Source of the DNA: Alkalinema sp. FACHB-956
Lineage (GTDB): Bacteria > Cyanobacteriota > Cyanobacteriia > Leptolyngbyales > Leptolyngbyaceae
NCBI RefSeq assembly: GCF_014697025.1
Contig: NZ_JACJRC010000001.1
Span: 620,001 to 684,000 of the forward strand
Reading direction: 5' to 3'
Length of the DNA: 64,000 bases
The position numbers and the translations under genes were made by a program. The notes under the pieces are model-generated. The model searched no databases. It was not told where the DNA came from and was given only the letters and a program-made list of their open reading frames with translations. How positions within the stretch are numbered: position 1 is the first letter of the stretch; each line of letters opens with the position of its first letter. This document shows, one piece after another, positions 24,084-33,752 of the stretch.

Positions 24084-26237
24084 TTATGGAGAATTCAATG
24101 CTTTGCGTCGCCACAGGCGGAACGCCGGATTTTCATAGGTCAGTTCAAAGTCTGGATCGATCGGACTGGCCCCCTGGAGACTGGCATCCTGGGTTAACAC
24201 AATTATGTCCAATCTTGGGCTGTCTAATTTTGAGTTCTCTAACTTTGAGCTCTCTAACTTTGAGTTTGATCCAGTCGGCCCAGGGGTTTGCCAATAGGTT
24301 TCCAACAAGCGACGCTGTTCACTGATCGGTAACGCAACACTCAGAGAATTGAGCAATCCCGTTCGCCCAATTTGCTGCTGCACAGCGGGAAAATAATCGG
24401 ATAAAGGCGCATAGGTATAGGCGCGCGAAGCTTGGTACTTCCCATGGCCCAACCAAAATAAATTGGTATAGGAACGGTTGATCAACCCAACAAACGCTTG
24501 GGGAGACAAATTCAACAACTTACAAAAGCTGAGTAAACGGGCTTCAATCTCCCGATCGCTCACCGTCGTCAAGGGTGCTTCCGGCAAATAGGAGGCTCCA
24601 TTTTGAAAGGTCACCCACCAGGCATACACTTGTACATCCAAGGTTCCCAGCACCTTGGCCGAGTGATATTCGGGTTTAGCCAGTTCCGCCACCAAGGCAT
24701 TGAAGTTGTGGCGATAATCAGGCAGAGCTTGCCATTCAGGGAAGTCAGCGCGGACGTGCTGGCCATTGCTAACCAGTGCCTGCGCCTCTCGGAATGGGAA
24801 AAGCAGCGCTAAGGCTAAGCCCGTCGCCAGCCCGATCGCCCGCCAGCGTTGCGGCAATCCCTCCGGCTGCACCCGCTGGAACAGTTGCCGTAATCCGTAA
24901 CTGCCATAGATCACCAGGCCAAAGCCCATCACCCGCAGGAAGCGATCGAAAAATTGATAAATTTGTACAGTTTGCCCCAGGATCACCGTTGAAATAGGTA
25001 AGGCAAAACAGGCCGCCACACTCAAAATCGCAATCAATCCCAAACCGCGTCGGCTTTGGGCCGATCGATCGCCCGCCAACCCAAGAAACCACCCCCATAA
25101 CAACAATCCAACCAACAGATAGTAGGGAAGTTCGCTGGGCAGAAACAGCAGATGTCCCCGATCGACCGGAAAGACGCCCAACCGGGTGGTCGCATCCGGA
25201 TTGGCCAAACTCCGTTGTATCCAAAAGGGAATACTGGTAACCATAGCCGCCAGAAAACTCACACCAATACCTTGAATGCAAGCGCGTTGCTGGCCGGATT
25301 GCTGTCGCAATTGCCAGCATAAACAGATCATGACTGTGCTATTTGCGATCGCGAGAACCACAGCAGAATGGAAATCGCCTTGGAGGAGCAGGCTAAAACT
25401 AATACCTAAACCAGCCCAAATTCGCCAATGGCCGACATACCGTTCCCGCTGCACAAATAATGCAGCCAAGCTGCCAAGCTGGAACAACCAGAATAATTCT
25501 GTAACAAAGGGCCGGGGAATGCGTCCGCCCCAAAAGGGAATGACCACCGACGAAAATAGCACCGGAAAAGTCAGTGCCATCGCCGCGATCGCCAATCGGA
25601 ACCACTGGTTTCTCCGGGAGCCCAACGCGGTAAATCGAACTGTGACATAGCTGAGAATGCAACCCAACCCAATGAGCAATACCAATAGCAAGCGATTGAA
25701 AGCGGCTGAGGGAATTTGGCTGAGATGGTTAAAGATGACATCAGAAACCTCAGCAAGCACCCCCCCAATAACCCCGGTCGTCAGCAATCCCGCCAAGCCG
25801 ATCTCCCAACCCAACCCCAACCCAAATGCCCGAAGAACCAGCGTCATCAAGCTGTAGTAGGCGATCGTAACGAGCCCATCCGCCACCCAAAAACCATGGA
25901 TTCCCAAAAATCGCTCCAGCAGTCCATGGAAACTGACGGATACCCAAGGAAAAGCCCCCACCCCAGTTTCTAATTTTTCCCACAGGGCAAATTCGCCCCA
26001 TTGCAACTGCCCCACCGCGTTGATCAACGGGTAATATTCCATATCCCCCCCGCGATACAACGCACTAACGGGTAGGGATTCCCCAGAATGCTGCATTCTG
26101 TTGAGCAACCAATAGCTCCAGCCTTTCCACAGCAAAACAAGGATCCCAACAAGGCCCCACTTGCCAGGGGGAAAGGGCGATCGCGGAGAGGATTGCAACG
26201 ACTGGCGAGCCCTCAAGGGCTTTTCGGTGCTGATCAT
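24084..26237 (-). CDS. Large polytopic membrane protein, unknown function
   Basis: A 717-aa protein with about twelve hydrophobic helices spread over residues 25-470, then a soluble C-terminal domain of about 230 residues. Sequence such as SALYRGGDMEYYPLINAVGQ after the first helix is reminiscent of GT-C-type enzymes, but I do not recognise the family. Near the C terminus a KLE-Ser-rich stretch (NSKLESSKLENSKLDSP) comes from a 15-base DNA repeat. I used ATG 26237 (MISTEKPLRARQ) instead of the TTG five codons upstream. It lies about 130 bases upstream of the b6f assembly gene on the same strand, so the three membrane genes may form one transcription unit. Confidence 0.65.
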   Translation of the reverse strand: MISTEKPLRARQSLQSSPRSPFPPGKWGLVGILVLLWKGWSYWLLNRMQHSGESLPVSALYRGGDMEYYPLINAVGQLQWGEFALWEKLETGVGAFPWVSVSFHGLLERFLGIHGFWVADGLVTIAYYSLMTLVLRAFGLGLGWEIGLAGLLTTGVIGGVLAEVSDVIFNHLSQIPSAAFNRLLLVLLIGLGCILSYVTVRFTALGSRRNQWFRLAIAAMALTFPVLFSSVVIPFWGGRIPRPFVTELFWLFQLGSLAALFVQRERYVGHWRIWAGLGISFSLLLQGDFHSAVVLAIANSTVMICLCWQLRQQSGQQRACIQGIGVSFLAAMVTSIPFWIQRSLANPDATTRLGVFPVDRGHLLFLPSELPYYLLVGLLLWGWFLGLAGDRSAQSRRGLGLIAILSVAACFALPISTVILGQTVQIYQFFDRFLRVMGFGLVIYGSYGLRQLFQRVQPEGLPQRWRAIGLATGLALALLFPFREAQALVSNGQHVRADFPEWQALPDYRHNFNALVAELAKPEYHSAKVLGTLDVQVYAWWVTFQNGASYLPEAPLTTVSDREIEARLLSFCKLLNLSPQAFVGLINRSYTNLFWLGHGKYQASRAYTYAPLSDYFPAVQQQIGRTGLLNSLSVALPISEQRRLLETYWQTPGPTGSNSKLESSKLENSKLDSPRLDIIVLTQDASLQGASPIDPDFELTYENPAFRLWRRKALNSP
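24222..24265. repeat. 15-bp tandem repeat inside the membrane-protein gene
   Basis: Three copies close to TCTAACTTTGAGCTC encode the KLE/KLD-Ser repeats in the C-terminal soluble domain. Confidence 0.8.
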
Positions 26238-26327
26238 AAGGACGCTCGGCAAAATGGACTGGGAACCGTTCGGTATGGACCTATTATTTCACCCCATTCC
26301 TGCAAAGCCGATCGTCCTAATGTTCCC

Positions 26328-26777
26328 TCAGGACGATCGGGCATCTTTGAGGGCGTAGTCGCGGAAGCGGTTCATATCTGCTTGCAGCGAGGATTCCACC
26401 ACTTTCCCCAACGCCAGACCATCCATCAATTGCCGAATCACCGTGGGTACCGAGTAGGCCACCGTCAGTTTGACGATGCTGCCCTCTGCCCCGCGATCGT
26501 AGAAGCGGATTGCGCCTTTATTCGGCAAACCATCCACCGATTCCCACTGGATAATCTGATGGTGGATTTGGCGAACAATTTTAGACTGCCAAGAAAATTC
26601 AAAGCCCCCCGAAGCCAATTTCCACACGGACAAATCCGGGTTATCAGGCCGCACCTTGACGGAATCAATCCACTTCATCCAATTGGGCATTTGCTCCAGG
26701 TCTGACCAGAGTGCCCAGACATGTTCGATCGTTGTCGGAATTTCAACCTGTACGGTGTGCTCAAGCCAGTCAGACAT
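26328..26777 (-). CDS. SRPBCC (START-like) family protein
   Basis: A 149-aa protein filling one Bet v1/START-like fold. It starts MSDWLEHTVQVEIPTTIEHV, continues with WALWSDLEQMPNWMKWIDSV, and ends in a long helix (LALGKVVESSLQADMNRFRDY), all typical of the polyketide-cyclase/SRPBCC superfamily, which binds hydrophobic ligands in a cavity. ATG 26777 gives the compact domain; the longer frame adds 29 unstructured residues. The gene stands about 210 bases upstream of zeta-carotene desaturase... in transcription order it precedes no other gene but follows zds, an adjacency also known for Synechocystis (slr0940/slr0941), which suggests a link with carotenoid metabolism, possibly ligand binding. 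Confidence 0.85.
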   Translation of the reverse strand: MSDWLEHTVQVEIPTTIEHVWALWSDLEQMPNWMKWIDSVKVRPDNPDLSVWKLASGGFEFSWQSKIVRQIHHQIIQWESVDGLPNKGAIRFYDRGAEGSIVKLTVAYSVPTVIRQLMDGLALGKVVESSLQADMNRFRDYALKDARSS

Positions 26778-26881
26778 AGCGGCAACGGGGGTAAGGGTGA
26801 GAGGAGCAGTGGGTAGCGGGAGATCTGTTATCAAGAATCGATCTTTTCTCCCAGCGTAGCGCACCCACTCAGATGCGCGGC

Positions 26882-26907
26882 GTTAGGAAAGGAACGGTTT
26901 TCCTAAC
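26882..26907. terminator. Hairpin between zds and the SRPBCC gene
   Basis: GTTAGGAAA and TTTCCTAAC form a 9-bp stem around an 8-base loop. There is no clear T run on either side, so it may be a terminator-like or RNA-processing element. A 13-base direct repeat (GAGATCGGTAACC, two copies) follows it. Confidence 0.4.
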
Positions 26908-26985
26908 TGAGATCGGTAACCGAGATCGGTAACCAGGGTCTGTCACCAAGATCTGGATCGTCTTGGCTGAATATAGATCCCCCAG

Positions 26986-28461
26986 TTAGGCGTAGGAGTA
27001 GCGGAATAGACCTTTGCCTTCCACCTTTTGGCCCAAGGGTTCCAAAATCACCGCAGCCGCTTGTTTACCGGAAATCGTCGCGCCTTCCATGCTGTCGATG
27101 TAGTCCTGTTGGGTGTAGCTACCGGCGAGGAAGAAGTTGGCGATCGGGGTCTTTTGGTTAGGACGGTAGGGATCCATGTCCGGTTTTTCGCGGTAGAGGG
27201 ACTGTGCCAATTTCACCACGCTGAACCAGGTCATCTCCAGATCGCGGGAGGAGGGGAACAGATCGTGCAGTTGCTTGAGGGCGTGCTGGGCAATGTCTTC
27301 GTTGCTCATTTTGATAAACGGATCACCAGGGGTCAGCACCACTTGCATCAAGGAACCCTGACCTTCGCGGTAGTAGTCCTTGGGACTGGACAGCGCCAGG
27401 TCAGAGAAGCAGGAAAAGTCTGCATCCGCACTGTAAAGCAGGTTGTCAATGCCAGCGGCGATCGCCTGCTTGCGTTTGCTTTCATCCTGCATTTCCGTCA
27501 CCCAGCCATTGAACCGCAACTGCACGGTCACCACGGGCACAGCTTCCAGTTTGTAGATATTGTCAAACTCTGCCATGCTGCGCCATTCCTGGGGCAGAAG
27601 CCGTTGGATTCCCGGCACATCGCAGGCTGCTAGGTAGGCATCGGCGGTGACGATTGCTTCCTCCGCGCCATCGGCGATCGCCAATCCTGTGACCTTAGTA
27701 TTGCGGCCTTCCCCTTCAAACAGAATCCGACGGGTCTGGCGACGGGTGTGGATTTTAGCGCCCTTAGCGGTGATGTAATCCACGATCGGTTTGCTGAGAT
27801 ATTCCCCCGGCGATCCGGCCAGCATATTCAGCCGGGAAGCTTCCGTTTTCGCAGCGAACATCATAAAGATCGTCAGCATACAGCGGGCGGAAATTTCCTC
27901 GGTGTCGATGAATCCCAAGGCCAAGGCGATCGGATCCCACATGCGCTTCAAGCTATTCTGCGATCCACCATGGCTGCGGAACCAATCGGCAAAGCTGATG
28001 TTGTCCAGCTTGCGGATCAGTTTCATCGCCACTTCGTAGTTAATCAAACCCGGCACGATCGGGCTGGTTCCCAAGGCGATCGCGTTCTGCACCTTGTCTA
28101 GAGGCGTTAACTGACCCGTGGTGAAAAAGGCCTTGAGGCCATGGAACGGTGCACCGACTAGGAAGCGGAAATCCAGCTTGCCAATCTGACCGCCGCGATT
28201 GATGAAGGTGTGGACATGCTCCTTAGGCAGCAAATTGTCGTAGGCCCCCACCTTTTTCAGCAGGGCAAACAGGTTGTAATAGTTGTTGAAAAAGACATGC
28301 AGGCCCATTTCGATGTGGTTACCCTCGGCATCCACCCAGCTTCCCACCTTGCCACCGACAAAGGGACGGGACTCAAAAATTTCCACCTCATGGCCAGCGT
28401 CCACCAGCTCAACAGCCGCCGCCAACCCTGCTAAACCCGCACCAACGATCGCAACACGCAT
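26986..28461 (-). CDS. zds: Zeta-carotene desaturase
   Basis: Zds (CrtQ, plant type) converts zeta-carotene via neurosporene to (pro)lycopene with FAD, passing electrons to plastoquinone in the photosynthetic membranes. The FAD-binding dinucleotide fold is at the start: [21 protein letters not shown], cut here to its core GAGLAGL, then [14 protein letters not shown]. The [20 protein letters not shown] block and the C-terminal [19 protein letters not shown] block are characteristic of plant-type phytoene/zeta-carotene desaturases. The 491-aa length is normal. The SRPBCC gene downstream is a conserved neighbour. No anomalies were seen. Confidence 0.96.
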   Translation of the reverse strand: MRVAIVGAGLAGLAAAVELVDAGHEVEIFESRPFVGGKVGSWVDAEGNHIEMGLHVFFNNYYNLFALLKKVGAYDNLLPKEHVHTFINRGGQIGKLDFRFLVGAPFHGLKAFFTTGQLTPLDKVQNAIALGTSPIVPGLINYEVAMKLIRKLDNISFADWFRSHGGSQNSLKRMWDPIALALGFIDTEEISARCMLTIFMMFAAKTEASRLNMLAGSPGEYLSKPIVDYITAKGAKIHTRRQTRRILFEGEGRNTKVTGLAIADGAEEAIVTADAYLAACDVPGIQRLLPQEWRSMAEFDNIYKLEAVPVVTVQLRFNGWVTEMQDESKRKQAIAAGIDNLLYSADADFSCFSDLALSSPKDYYREGQGSLMQVVLTPGDPFIKMSNEDIAQHALKQLHDLFPSSRDLEMTWFSVVKLAQSLYREKPDMDPYRPNQKTPIANFFLAGSYTQQDYIDSMEGATISGKQAAAVILEPLGQKVEGKGLFRYSYA

Positions 28462-28577
28462 TACGCCACCTAAAAATACGCTACCTAAGAACTTGTAAAG
28501 GCCGACTGTCCAGACAGCTTTACAGATTGTAATGGTTTGCGGGTCGGGAAAAAAGTCGTTGCAGAGGATTCTGGGTG

Positions 28578-28632
28578 CAACAGCCTCTACAACAGACAGC
28601 CTCTACAACAGACCGTCTCTACAACAGACAGG
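28578..28632. repeat. 16-bp tandem repeat
   Basis: About three and a half copies of a unit close to CAACAGACAGCCTCTA lie between zds and the next gene, just after the stop codon of the unknown minus-strand gene. No spacer-like unique segments are present, so it is not a CRISPR array. Confidence 0.8.
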
Positions 28633-28634
28633 CT

Positions 28635-29930
28635 TTACAGCAGGTACGCGTACTCCAAGGCCGTGCGACCCGCGCGACTTTCGGGAGAGTGACCATGCAG
28701 GGTTTTAGCCAGCATCCAGTAATTCAGGATCTCTAGGAGCCAGCGCAGATCCTCCTGAAAGCTCTGGCGATAGTGCTGCACCAGTGCGGCAAAGCGTTTG
28801 GCAATGCGATCGCAGGTGTGCTGCCAATTGCGCCGACAGACCAGAGCGAGCTTGAGCAGGAGGCCCACGGTAAAGGGCGCGCCCAAGCCGCCATGGAGTC
28901 CCATAAAGCGAACATGCTGCTCAGCGTGACTTTTGGGGTGGGCCAGCAATGTGTCGAGCAATTGCCAACTGACTTCCGTGAGCAATAAATCACTTTGCCC
29001 TAAAAAGCCTTTGGGAGAGGCGATCGTTTTCAATTGCATCTCCAGCCATTGACTGACAGAGGCTCCGCAATGGGGATGGTGGGCCTGCTGGGCAAACTGT
29101 TGGATGCTGGTGTTCAAATAGGTAGACAGGTGCTGAACCGCTTGGTGGTGGGCAGTGGCTCCGTCCCAAGCCAGCAAGAATTTCTGAGCACTCTCGCGAT
29201 AGCGCCCCGCTGCTGTTGATTTACCCGCATAGTGTTTGATGGCAAATCGGAGCTGTGGCTCCTCTAGCCCGGTCAGCCGTTGCAGCTCCGTCGAAAATTC
29301 TCCGGTGTGGTTGCGCAATAGGGCATTCCGTAGATATTGATCAAGGCATTGATCATAGTGATGTTCCCGTTGCCGTTGGAGATGCGAAACCGCTTCTTGT
29401 CCACTATCGCTCGTGTCTTCATTCAACAGGATATGGGGATATAGGAACGGGTACCGCCGCAATTCATCTTGCACCGATCGCCGATGATTCGACGCTTCAG
29501 GCTCATCCTCCGTTTGCGCCACATTGACCCGATCGAGCAGCGCCGTATATTGGGGAGACTGCGTAAATTGCGCCACCAGTTTCCGTAAGCGATCGATCAC
29601 CGGAACCCGACTTAACTGTGTAGGTTTGCGTTGAAAAATGAGGACAAAACCCGCCGTGTAACGCAAGTCCGATCGTGACCACCAATGGTTGATTAAGATA
29701 TAGCAACAGCGATTGAGCACATTGAGAAATTCCCGATCGGCCTGTTCTGAAGCCACTAAACGATAGACTATTTCTAGAATTTCTGGGTCATGATATTGAG
29801 TCCCTTCAATAAACAATTGAGTGAGGCGATCGAGAATATTGGGAAAGGGCAAATACCGTAACTCATACAGGTGCTGATACAGGGATTCAGCATCCTGGTG
29901 CCAAGGCAACCTGGAAGGATAGAAATTCAT
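28635..29930 (-). CDS. Cyanobacterial conserved-looking protein of unknown function
   Basis: A 431-aa soluble, helix-rich protein with many aromatic and His residues; it starts MNFYPSRLPWHQDAESLYQH. No signal peptide, membrane helix, nucleotide-binding motif or recognised domain is visible. The even codon use, good length and lack of low-complexity sequence argue for a real gene. A conserved-looking C-terminal segment includes RFMGLHGGLGAPFTVGLLLKL and CDRIAKRFAALVQHYRQSF. It lies upstream of zds on the same strand with about 170 bases and a repeat between, so cotranscription is possible. I cannot assign a function. Confidence 0.75.
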   Translation of the reverse strand: MNFYPSRLPWHQDAESLYQHLYELRYLPFPNILDRLTQLFIEGTQYHDPEILEIVYRLVASEQADREFLNVLNRCCYILINHWWSRSDLRYTAGFVLIFQRKPTQLSRVPVIDRLRKLVAQFTQSPQYTALLDRVNVAQTEDEPEASNHRRSVQDELRRYPFLYPHILLNEDTSDSGQEAVSHLQRQREHHYDQCLDQYLRNALLRNHTGEFSTELQRLTGLEEPQLRFAIKHYAGKSTAAGRYRESAQKFLLAWDGATAHHQAVQHLSTYLNTSIQQFAQQAHHPHCGASVSQWLEMQLKTIASPKGFLGQSDLLLTEVSWQLLDTLLAHPKSHAEQHVRFMGLHGGLGAPFTVGLLLKLALVCRRNWQHTCDRIAKRFAALVQHYRQSFQEDLRWLLEILNYWMLAKTLHGHSPESRAGRTALEYAYLL

Positions 29931-30440
29931 GGTAGAGCCACCTTAAGAAAGATCCACAGAGCACAGAGGGACGAAACCAGACAGCCAGGGAACAACGAGG
30001 GGTGCGATCTTGGACGAGTCAAAGGGCAAGGCAAAGGACAAGTCAAAGGGCAAGTCAACCAAACTATTCCAACTATTCCAACTAGAATGTCTTGCATTCT
30101 TGAAGTCAATCATTGAAATTTCGCAATAAATCCGCCATTTTGACGGAAAATTGCCGTTGGCGACGAGTCAACTATCACTTTTATCAACACCTATAACAAT
30201 GAGTACGGAAAATTACAGCAATACATGTAGGAATGATTCTAGGAATGGAGAATTGAGCTGTGATATCAGGGTCGGTGAAGCTGCTAACTGTTCGATCGCC
30301 AAGTTCGATCGCCGGGGTAAAAAGAATTATCTCAGAAATATATAAGACTCTGAGGTTAGATTTATGGGGCGTTGATGACAGTTTTTACACTGTCTATCAA
30401 GAAATTACAGGGACAGGTCAGTGAATTCCGGGGAGCAGGG
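29931..30440. other. Intergenic region with short repeats, no gene
   Basis: About 510 bases without a convincing gene. It contains small direct repeats (AAGTCAAAGGGCAAG-like, and ACTATTCCA twice). A 48- to 64-codon plus-strand frame beginning near 30151 or 30199 has no ribosome binding site and no recognisable sequence, so I do not call it. The right part must contain the 3' end of the RluA-like transcript. Confidence 0.5.
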
Positions 30441-31379
30441 TTAATTTGCGACGTTTTGGATGGCGGAAACCCGCAATTGGGAAGAGTCTGGTTCACAGGT
30501 GAAGCAGAGGGGTTCCTGCGATCGGGGATGCTGGAAGGCTAGCTGATAGGCATGGAGCCAGTAGCCACAATCGCCTGGAACTGGCACGTTATCGGCATTC
30601 GGCTGGGCAGGCACGATCGGCAACCCACCGACGCCATAGAGGGGATCACCCACCAAGGGAAAACCAGCGGCGGCAAGGTGGATGCGGATTTGGTGGGGAC
30701 GCCCGGTCAGGATCGTGACTTCCAGTAGGGTGTCTTGGGGATTGCGTTGCAGGACGCGGCAGTGGCTCTGGGCGAAGGAGCCCGTGGGGGTAGCGGCGTA
30801 AAGGGTGCCCAGGGCGGGATGGGAAATCGGGCCGATCGGTTCCTGGATGGTCAATTCGTCAGCGCTGACCGTCCCACTGGCTAAGGCGCGATAGATTTTA
30901 CGAATGGCCCGATCGCGCATTTGCTGAGTCAGGTGGGATTTGGCTAAGGGCGATCGAGCGAGTAAGAGCAAACCGGAGGTGCCGCGACCAAGGCGATGGA
31001 TGGGCACGGGGGGCTGCTGGGGATATTGTTTTTGGATTTGGTGCAGCAGGGTATGTTCCAAAAATCCGGCTCCCGGCAGGACGGGCAATCCGGAGGGTTT
31101 ATTGACCACCAGTAGATCGGCATCTTCGTAAAGCAGCTCGATCGTCAGGGGCACGATCGGTTCCTGCCAAGGGGGACGATGGTAGGCAAGACGATCGCCT
31201 TTTTGCAGGGGAGTATCCGGGGTGGTGGAACGATCGTTTAATTGCACTTGTCCAGACGCAATTTTGGTTTGCCATTCGCTGGCGCTGGAGTGGCGATAGT
31301 ATTGCGCATAGTATTGCAGAACCGTCAGTCCTACTTGTTGCTTACTGATGCGATCGTGGTATGTCCAGCCTTGGTTCAT
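30441..31379 (-). CDS. RluA-family pseudouridine synthase-like protein lacking the catalytic Asp
   Basis: The fold is RluA/RluD: an N-terminal S4-like segment (WQTKIASGQVQLNDRSTTP, about residues 38-56), then LLYEDADLLVVNKPSGLPV, the catalytic region PVPIHRLGRGTSGLLLLARS and the C-terminal TGRPHQIRIHLAAAGFPLVG. In RluA enzymes the motif is HRLDxxTSG and its Asp attacks the uridine. Here the codon is GGT, giving HRLGRGTSG. All other motifs are intact, so the gene is not decaying. I recall that some cyanobacterial and plant-organelle members share this Gly, which would define a natural clade of uncertain activity. ATG 31379 is chosen over TTG 31385. It is monocistronic. Confidence 0.9.
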   Translation of the reverse strand: MNQGWTYHDRISKQQVGLTVLQYYAQYYRHSSASEWQTKIASGQVQLNDRSTTPDTPLQKGDRLAYHRPPWQEPIVPLTIELLYEDADLLVVNKPSGLPVLPGAGFLEHTLLHQIQKQYPQQPPVPIHRLGRGTSGLLLLARSPLAKSHLTQQMRDRAIRKIYRALASGTVSADELTIQEPIGPISHPALGTLYAATPTGSFAQSHCRVLQRNPQDTLLEVTILTGRPHQIRIHLAAAGFPLVGDPLYGVGGLPIVPAQPNADNVPVPGDCGYWLHAYQLAFQHPRSQEPLCFTCEPDSSQLRVSAIQNVAN

Positions 31380-31698
31380 GGGCAATTGCTGAGAAAGATT
31401 TTTCTATCCTCCCGCACCTAATCGGAATGTTAGATGAATAACTTAGCAGAGTTCACTCAGATGTAACTTTAGCGTCCCATTCTATGGATTTGAAAGGTGA
31501 ATCTGAAGTGACAATAGTAGTGTGAGTGATCTTGCAGAGCTATCAATCCTAACGGTGACTCACCAATACGATCGTCATCGGTTCAACCTGAATTGGTCGG
31601 TTGTTAGTCCGATCGAACAGTGGGGAAGAAACGGCATTCCAGATCAATCAGCATCGATCGCCCCCACATCCGATCGGAATTGATCGATCGTTTCAGAT
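31380..31698. other. Intergenic region between RluA-like and UspA genes
   Basis: About 320 bases without a gene. It contains one short inverted repeat (GTGAGT near 31521 with ACTCAC near 31557) and should hold the promoter of the RluA-like gene and the 3' end of the usp transcript. Nothing else stands out. Confidence 0.4.
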
Positions 31699-32094
31699 CT
31701 AGGGAACCACCAACACCGGACAAGGCGACAAACTAATCACCCGATTCGTCACACTATCCTGCGCCCCTTCTCCCGTCAAACCCAGCCCTCGACTGCCCAT
31801 CACAATCAAGTCTGCACCCATCTCATCCGCCACATCACAAATCGTAAAGGCAGGCTTACCTTGCCGCTCCACCGTTTCCGCTTTAATTCCCTGTTGAGAG
31901 AATAGCTCATTGGCCCCTTTCAGCAACTCATCCACCGCATTCACTGACGCCATGGCCAAATCCTCCGACCCATCCTCCACCACTGAGAGAATGATTAACC
32001 GGCTCTTGTGTTGCTGCACCAACTCCGCCACCAAATTGGCCGCCTCACGGGATTCACGACTGCGATCGATGGGAAACAAAATGGTCTTAAACAT
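31699..32094 (-). CDS. Universal stress protein (UspA family)
   Basis: A single Usp domain of 131 aa. It starts MFKTILFPIDRSRESREAAN, the normal N terminus of the family, at ATG 32094. The C-terminal ATP-binding signature G-x2-G-x9-G-[ST] appears as GSRGLGLTGEGAQDSVTN with VMGSRG before it and ends SPCPVLVVP. These cytosolic proteins are induced by stress and often bind ATP. The open frame continues upstream for 33 codons, but that part is made of a 15-base tandem repeat (Arg-Phe-His-Arg-Leu units), so it is leader and not protein. Confidence 0.92.
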   Translation of the reverse strand: MFKTILFPIDRSRESREAANLVAELVQQHKSRLIILSVVEDGSEDLAMASVNAVDELLKGANELFSQQGIKAETVERQGKPAFTICDVADEMGADLIVMGSRGLGLTGEGAQDSVTNRVISLSPCPVLVVP

Positions 32095-32109
32095 AGCCTG
32101 TGCACAATG

Positions 32110-32167
32110 CCTATGAAAACGTAGCCTATGAAAACGTAGCCTATGAAAACGTAGCCTATGAAAACGG
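32110..32167. repeat. 15-bp tandem repeat in the usp leader
   Basis: Four copies of CCTATGAAAACGTAG (the last one diverging) lie just upstream of the usp start codon, in its presumed 5' untranslated region, where copy number could alter expression. About 260 bases beyond the repeat, up to the next gene, show no gene. Confidence 0.9.
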
Positions 32168-32425
32168 AACCGATCGAACTTGGGAGGATTCAAAGAACTG
32201 TTCCAAGTTCCTGCCCCCCCATTTGAAACTACCGCATACAGACCCCGTTTTCATCAGATGTAAACCCAATGTAATGTAACCAAGGCAACAATCCATCACC
32301 TCAAGGTTCACCCAGACACCCAATCCTCCCGCGCATCTCCTTTTGCTGAGAGCATCCCCCGTTGGATCCTTTAAGAATTGACCTTCCATCCACGGCCTCA
32401 CACAATTCCCACGGGCAGCATCTCA

Positions 32426-33574
32426 CTAAAGAAATTGTTGGAGAGGGGTTTTCTTCAACAAATCAATCGTGATGGTAGTCGCAATTAAAACCAACACCGA
32501 CACAATCAAAGGCACGATCGGCACCACCCCACCTAGCAAGAAAGCCCAACTATCTACATGATTTGCCAGCAGTAGGAACAAATACAACCAGTACTTATGC
32601 AATGCATAGAATCCTAAAGAATTCTGAGCCAAGCGTTGGAGCAGGAAGTTATTTTGCAAATTCGCCTGCATAGGATAAATAAATCCCAGAACCATTAAAC
32701 AACCATAGAGAACAGAAGCCCTTCCATAGAGACTTGTCTCCCAGACCATCATCCTGAGAATAATATCTTGCATTGAAAATGCAACAAACAGTGCTAGAGA
32801 TAAATATTTAAACTTTCCTAGAACATAACTTCTTATGCCTGAATTTGAAAGTTTCGCCGGAGTCTGAGCAATCGAAGATACAGTAGTCGAAGACAAAGTA
32901 GTCGAAGACAAAGCAGTCGTAAATAAATCAGCGACTGCAACATATACAAAAAAGTTGTCAAGTCGATAATAGGAAATTGATTGTCCAGTCAAGAGTAAAT
33001 ATTCAAAGTACAGGGTTGATGCCACAATCACTAAAATTGAGAAAATCTTTCTCTTCCCAGCCTGAACTTTTCGGTAGAAATAGGCCAACCCCACCAAACA
33101 CATCAAGTCAAACAGAAAGTAAAATACCGAATCCCCAACCAACGGCAAGCTAGGATAAAGTCCTATTAAAATTCGAATTGGATTCTGAGTTAACAACGAT
33201 CGAACCCCAGAGGCTTCCCCAAGAATCAATTGAGTCACACAATAGAAGACAAGATGAAACCCAGTCCAGAAAGTAAATATCTTCGCTAAGGTTGTCAGTC
33301 TTGTATAGAGGTATTGGGAGTTGGAATTTGCTTTTTTAAGAAACAGATGGAGCGAAATCACAAAAAACAGTGGAACTGCCAATAGAAATAATTGTTGGTT
33401 GATCGCATCAATGAAATAGCTAAAGTTCCTGGTCACTTGATTTTGGACATTCACCAGCTGAATAGGCTGCAAGTGCCACAGAAGAACTGCAATAATACTA
33501 AGCGCTTTGAGCAAGTCTAAGCCTTGATCTCTAGAAGGAGGATGAGCAGAAGCAGGAGGATGAACAGAAGCCAT
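32426..33574 (-). CDS. Acyltransferase 3 family membrane protein
   Basis: A polytopic protein of 382 aa with about ten hydrophobic helices. The N-terminal motif RDQGLDLLKALSIIAVLLWH contains the His used by acyltransferase-3 (OafA/NolL/WecH) proteins, and VPLFFVISLHLFLKK is the typical second helix. These enzymes acetylate or succinylate sugars of exopolysaccharide, lipopolysaccharide or other surface glycans. The DNA is AT-richer than neighbours and contains a small Ser/Thr-rich repeat (TTALSSTTLSSTTVSS), both suggesting foreign origin or relaxed constraint. ATG 33574 is preferred over TTG 33586. It stands alone. Confidence 0.85.
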   Translation of the reverse strand: MASVHPPASAHPPSRDQGLDLLKALSIIAVLLWHLQPIQLVNVQNQVTRNFSYFIDAINQQLFLLAVPLFFVISLHLFLKKANSNSQYLYTRLTTLAKIFTFWTGFHLVFYCVTQLILGEASGVRSLLTQNPIRILIGLYPSLPLVGDSVFYFLFDLMCLVGLAYFYRKVQAGKRKIFSILVIVASTLYFEYLLLTGQSISYYRLDNFFVYVAVADLFTTALSSTTLSSTTVSSIAQTPAKLSNSGIRSYVLGKFKYLSLALFVAFSMQDIILRMMVWETSLYGRASVLYGCLMVLGFIYPMQANLQNNFLLQRLAQNSLGFYALHKYWLYLFLLLANHVDSWAFLLGGVVPIVPLIVSVLVLIATTITIDLLKKTPLQQFL

Positions 33575-33752
33575 ACATGCACCCAAAGACTTTTATTAAT
33601 CGCTTTCTGCCTAACTATTTCGAATCCTTTACAAATCGTCCATCTACCCTGATGCAGATTTCTATTGCCGTAGATGTTTGAGAGAACGCAGAGTCAGGAA
33701 TTGAAGAGGAACTCGAAATAGCCATAGCCAACATCTAACGTCTTTAGATATT

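Noticed and set aside
28578-28632. CRISPR-like array
   Set aside because: Units of 16 bp follow each other with no unique spacers and no cas genes are near.
30151-30345. 64-codon plus-strand ORF
   Set aside because: No ribosome binding site and no recognisable sequence.
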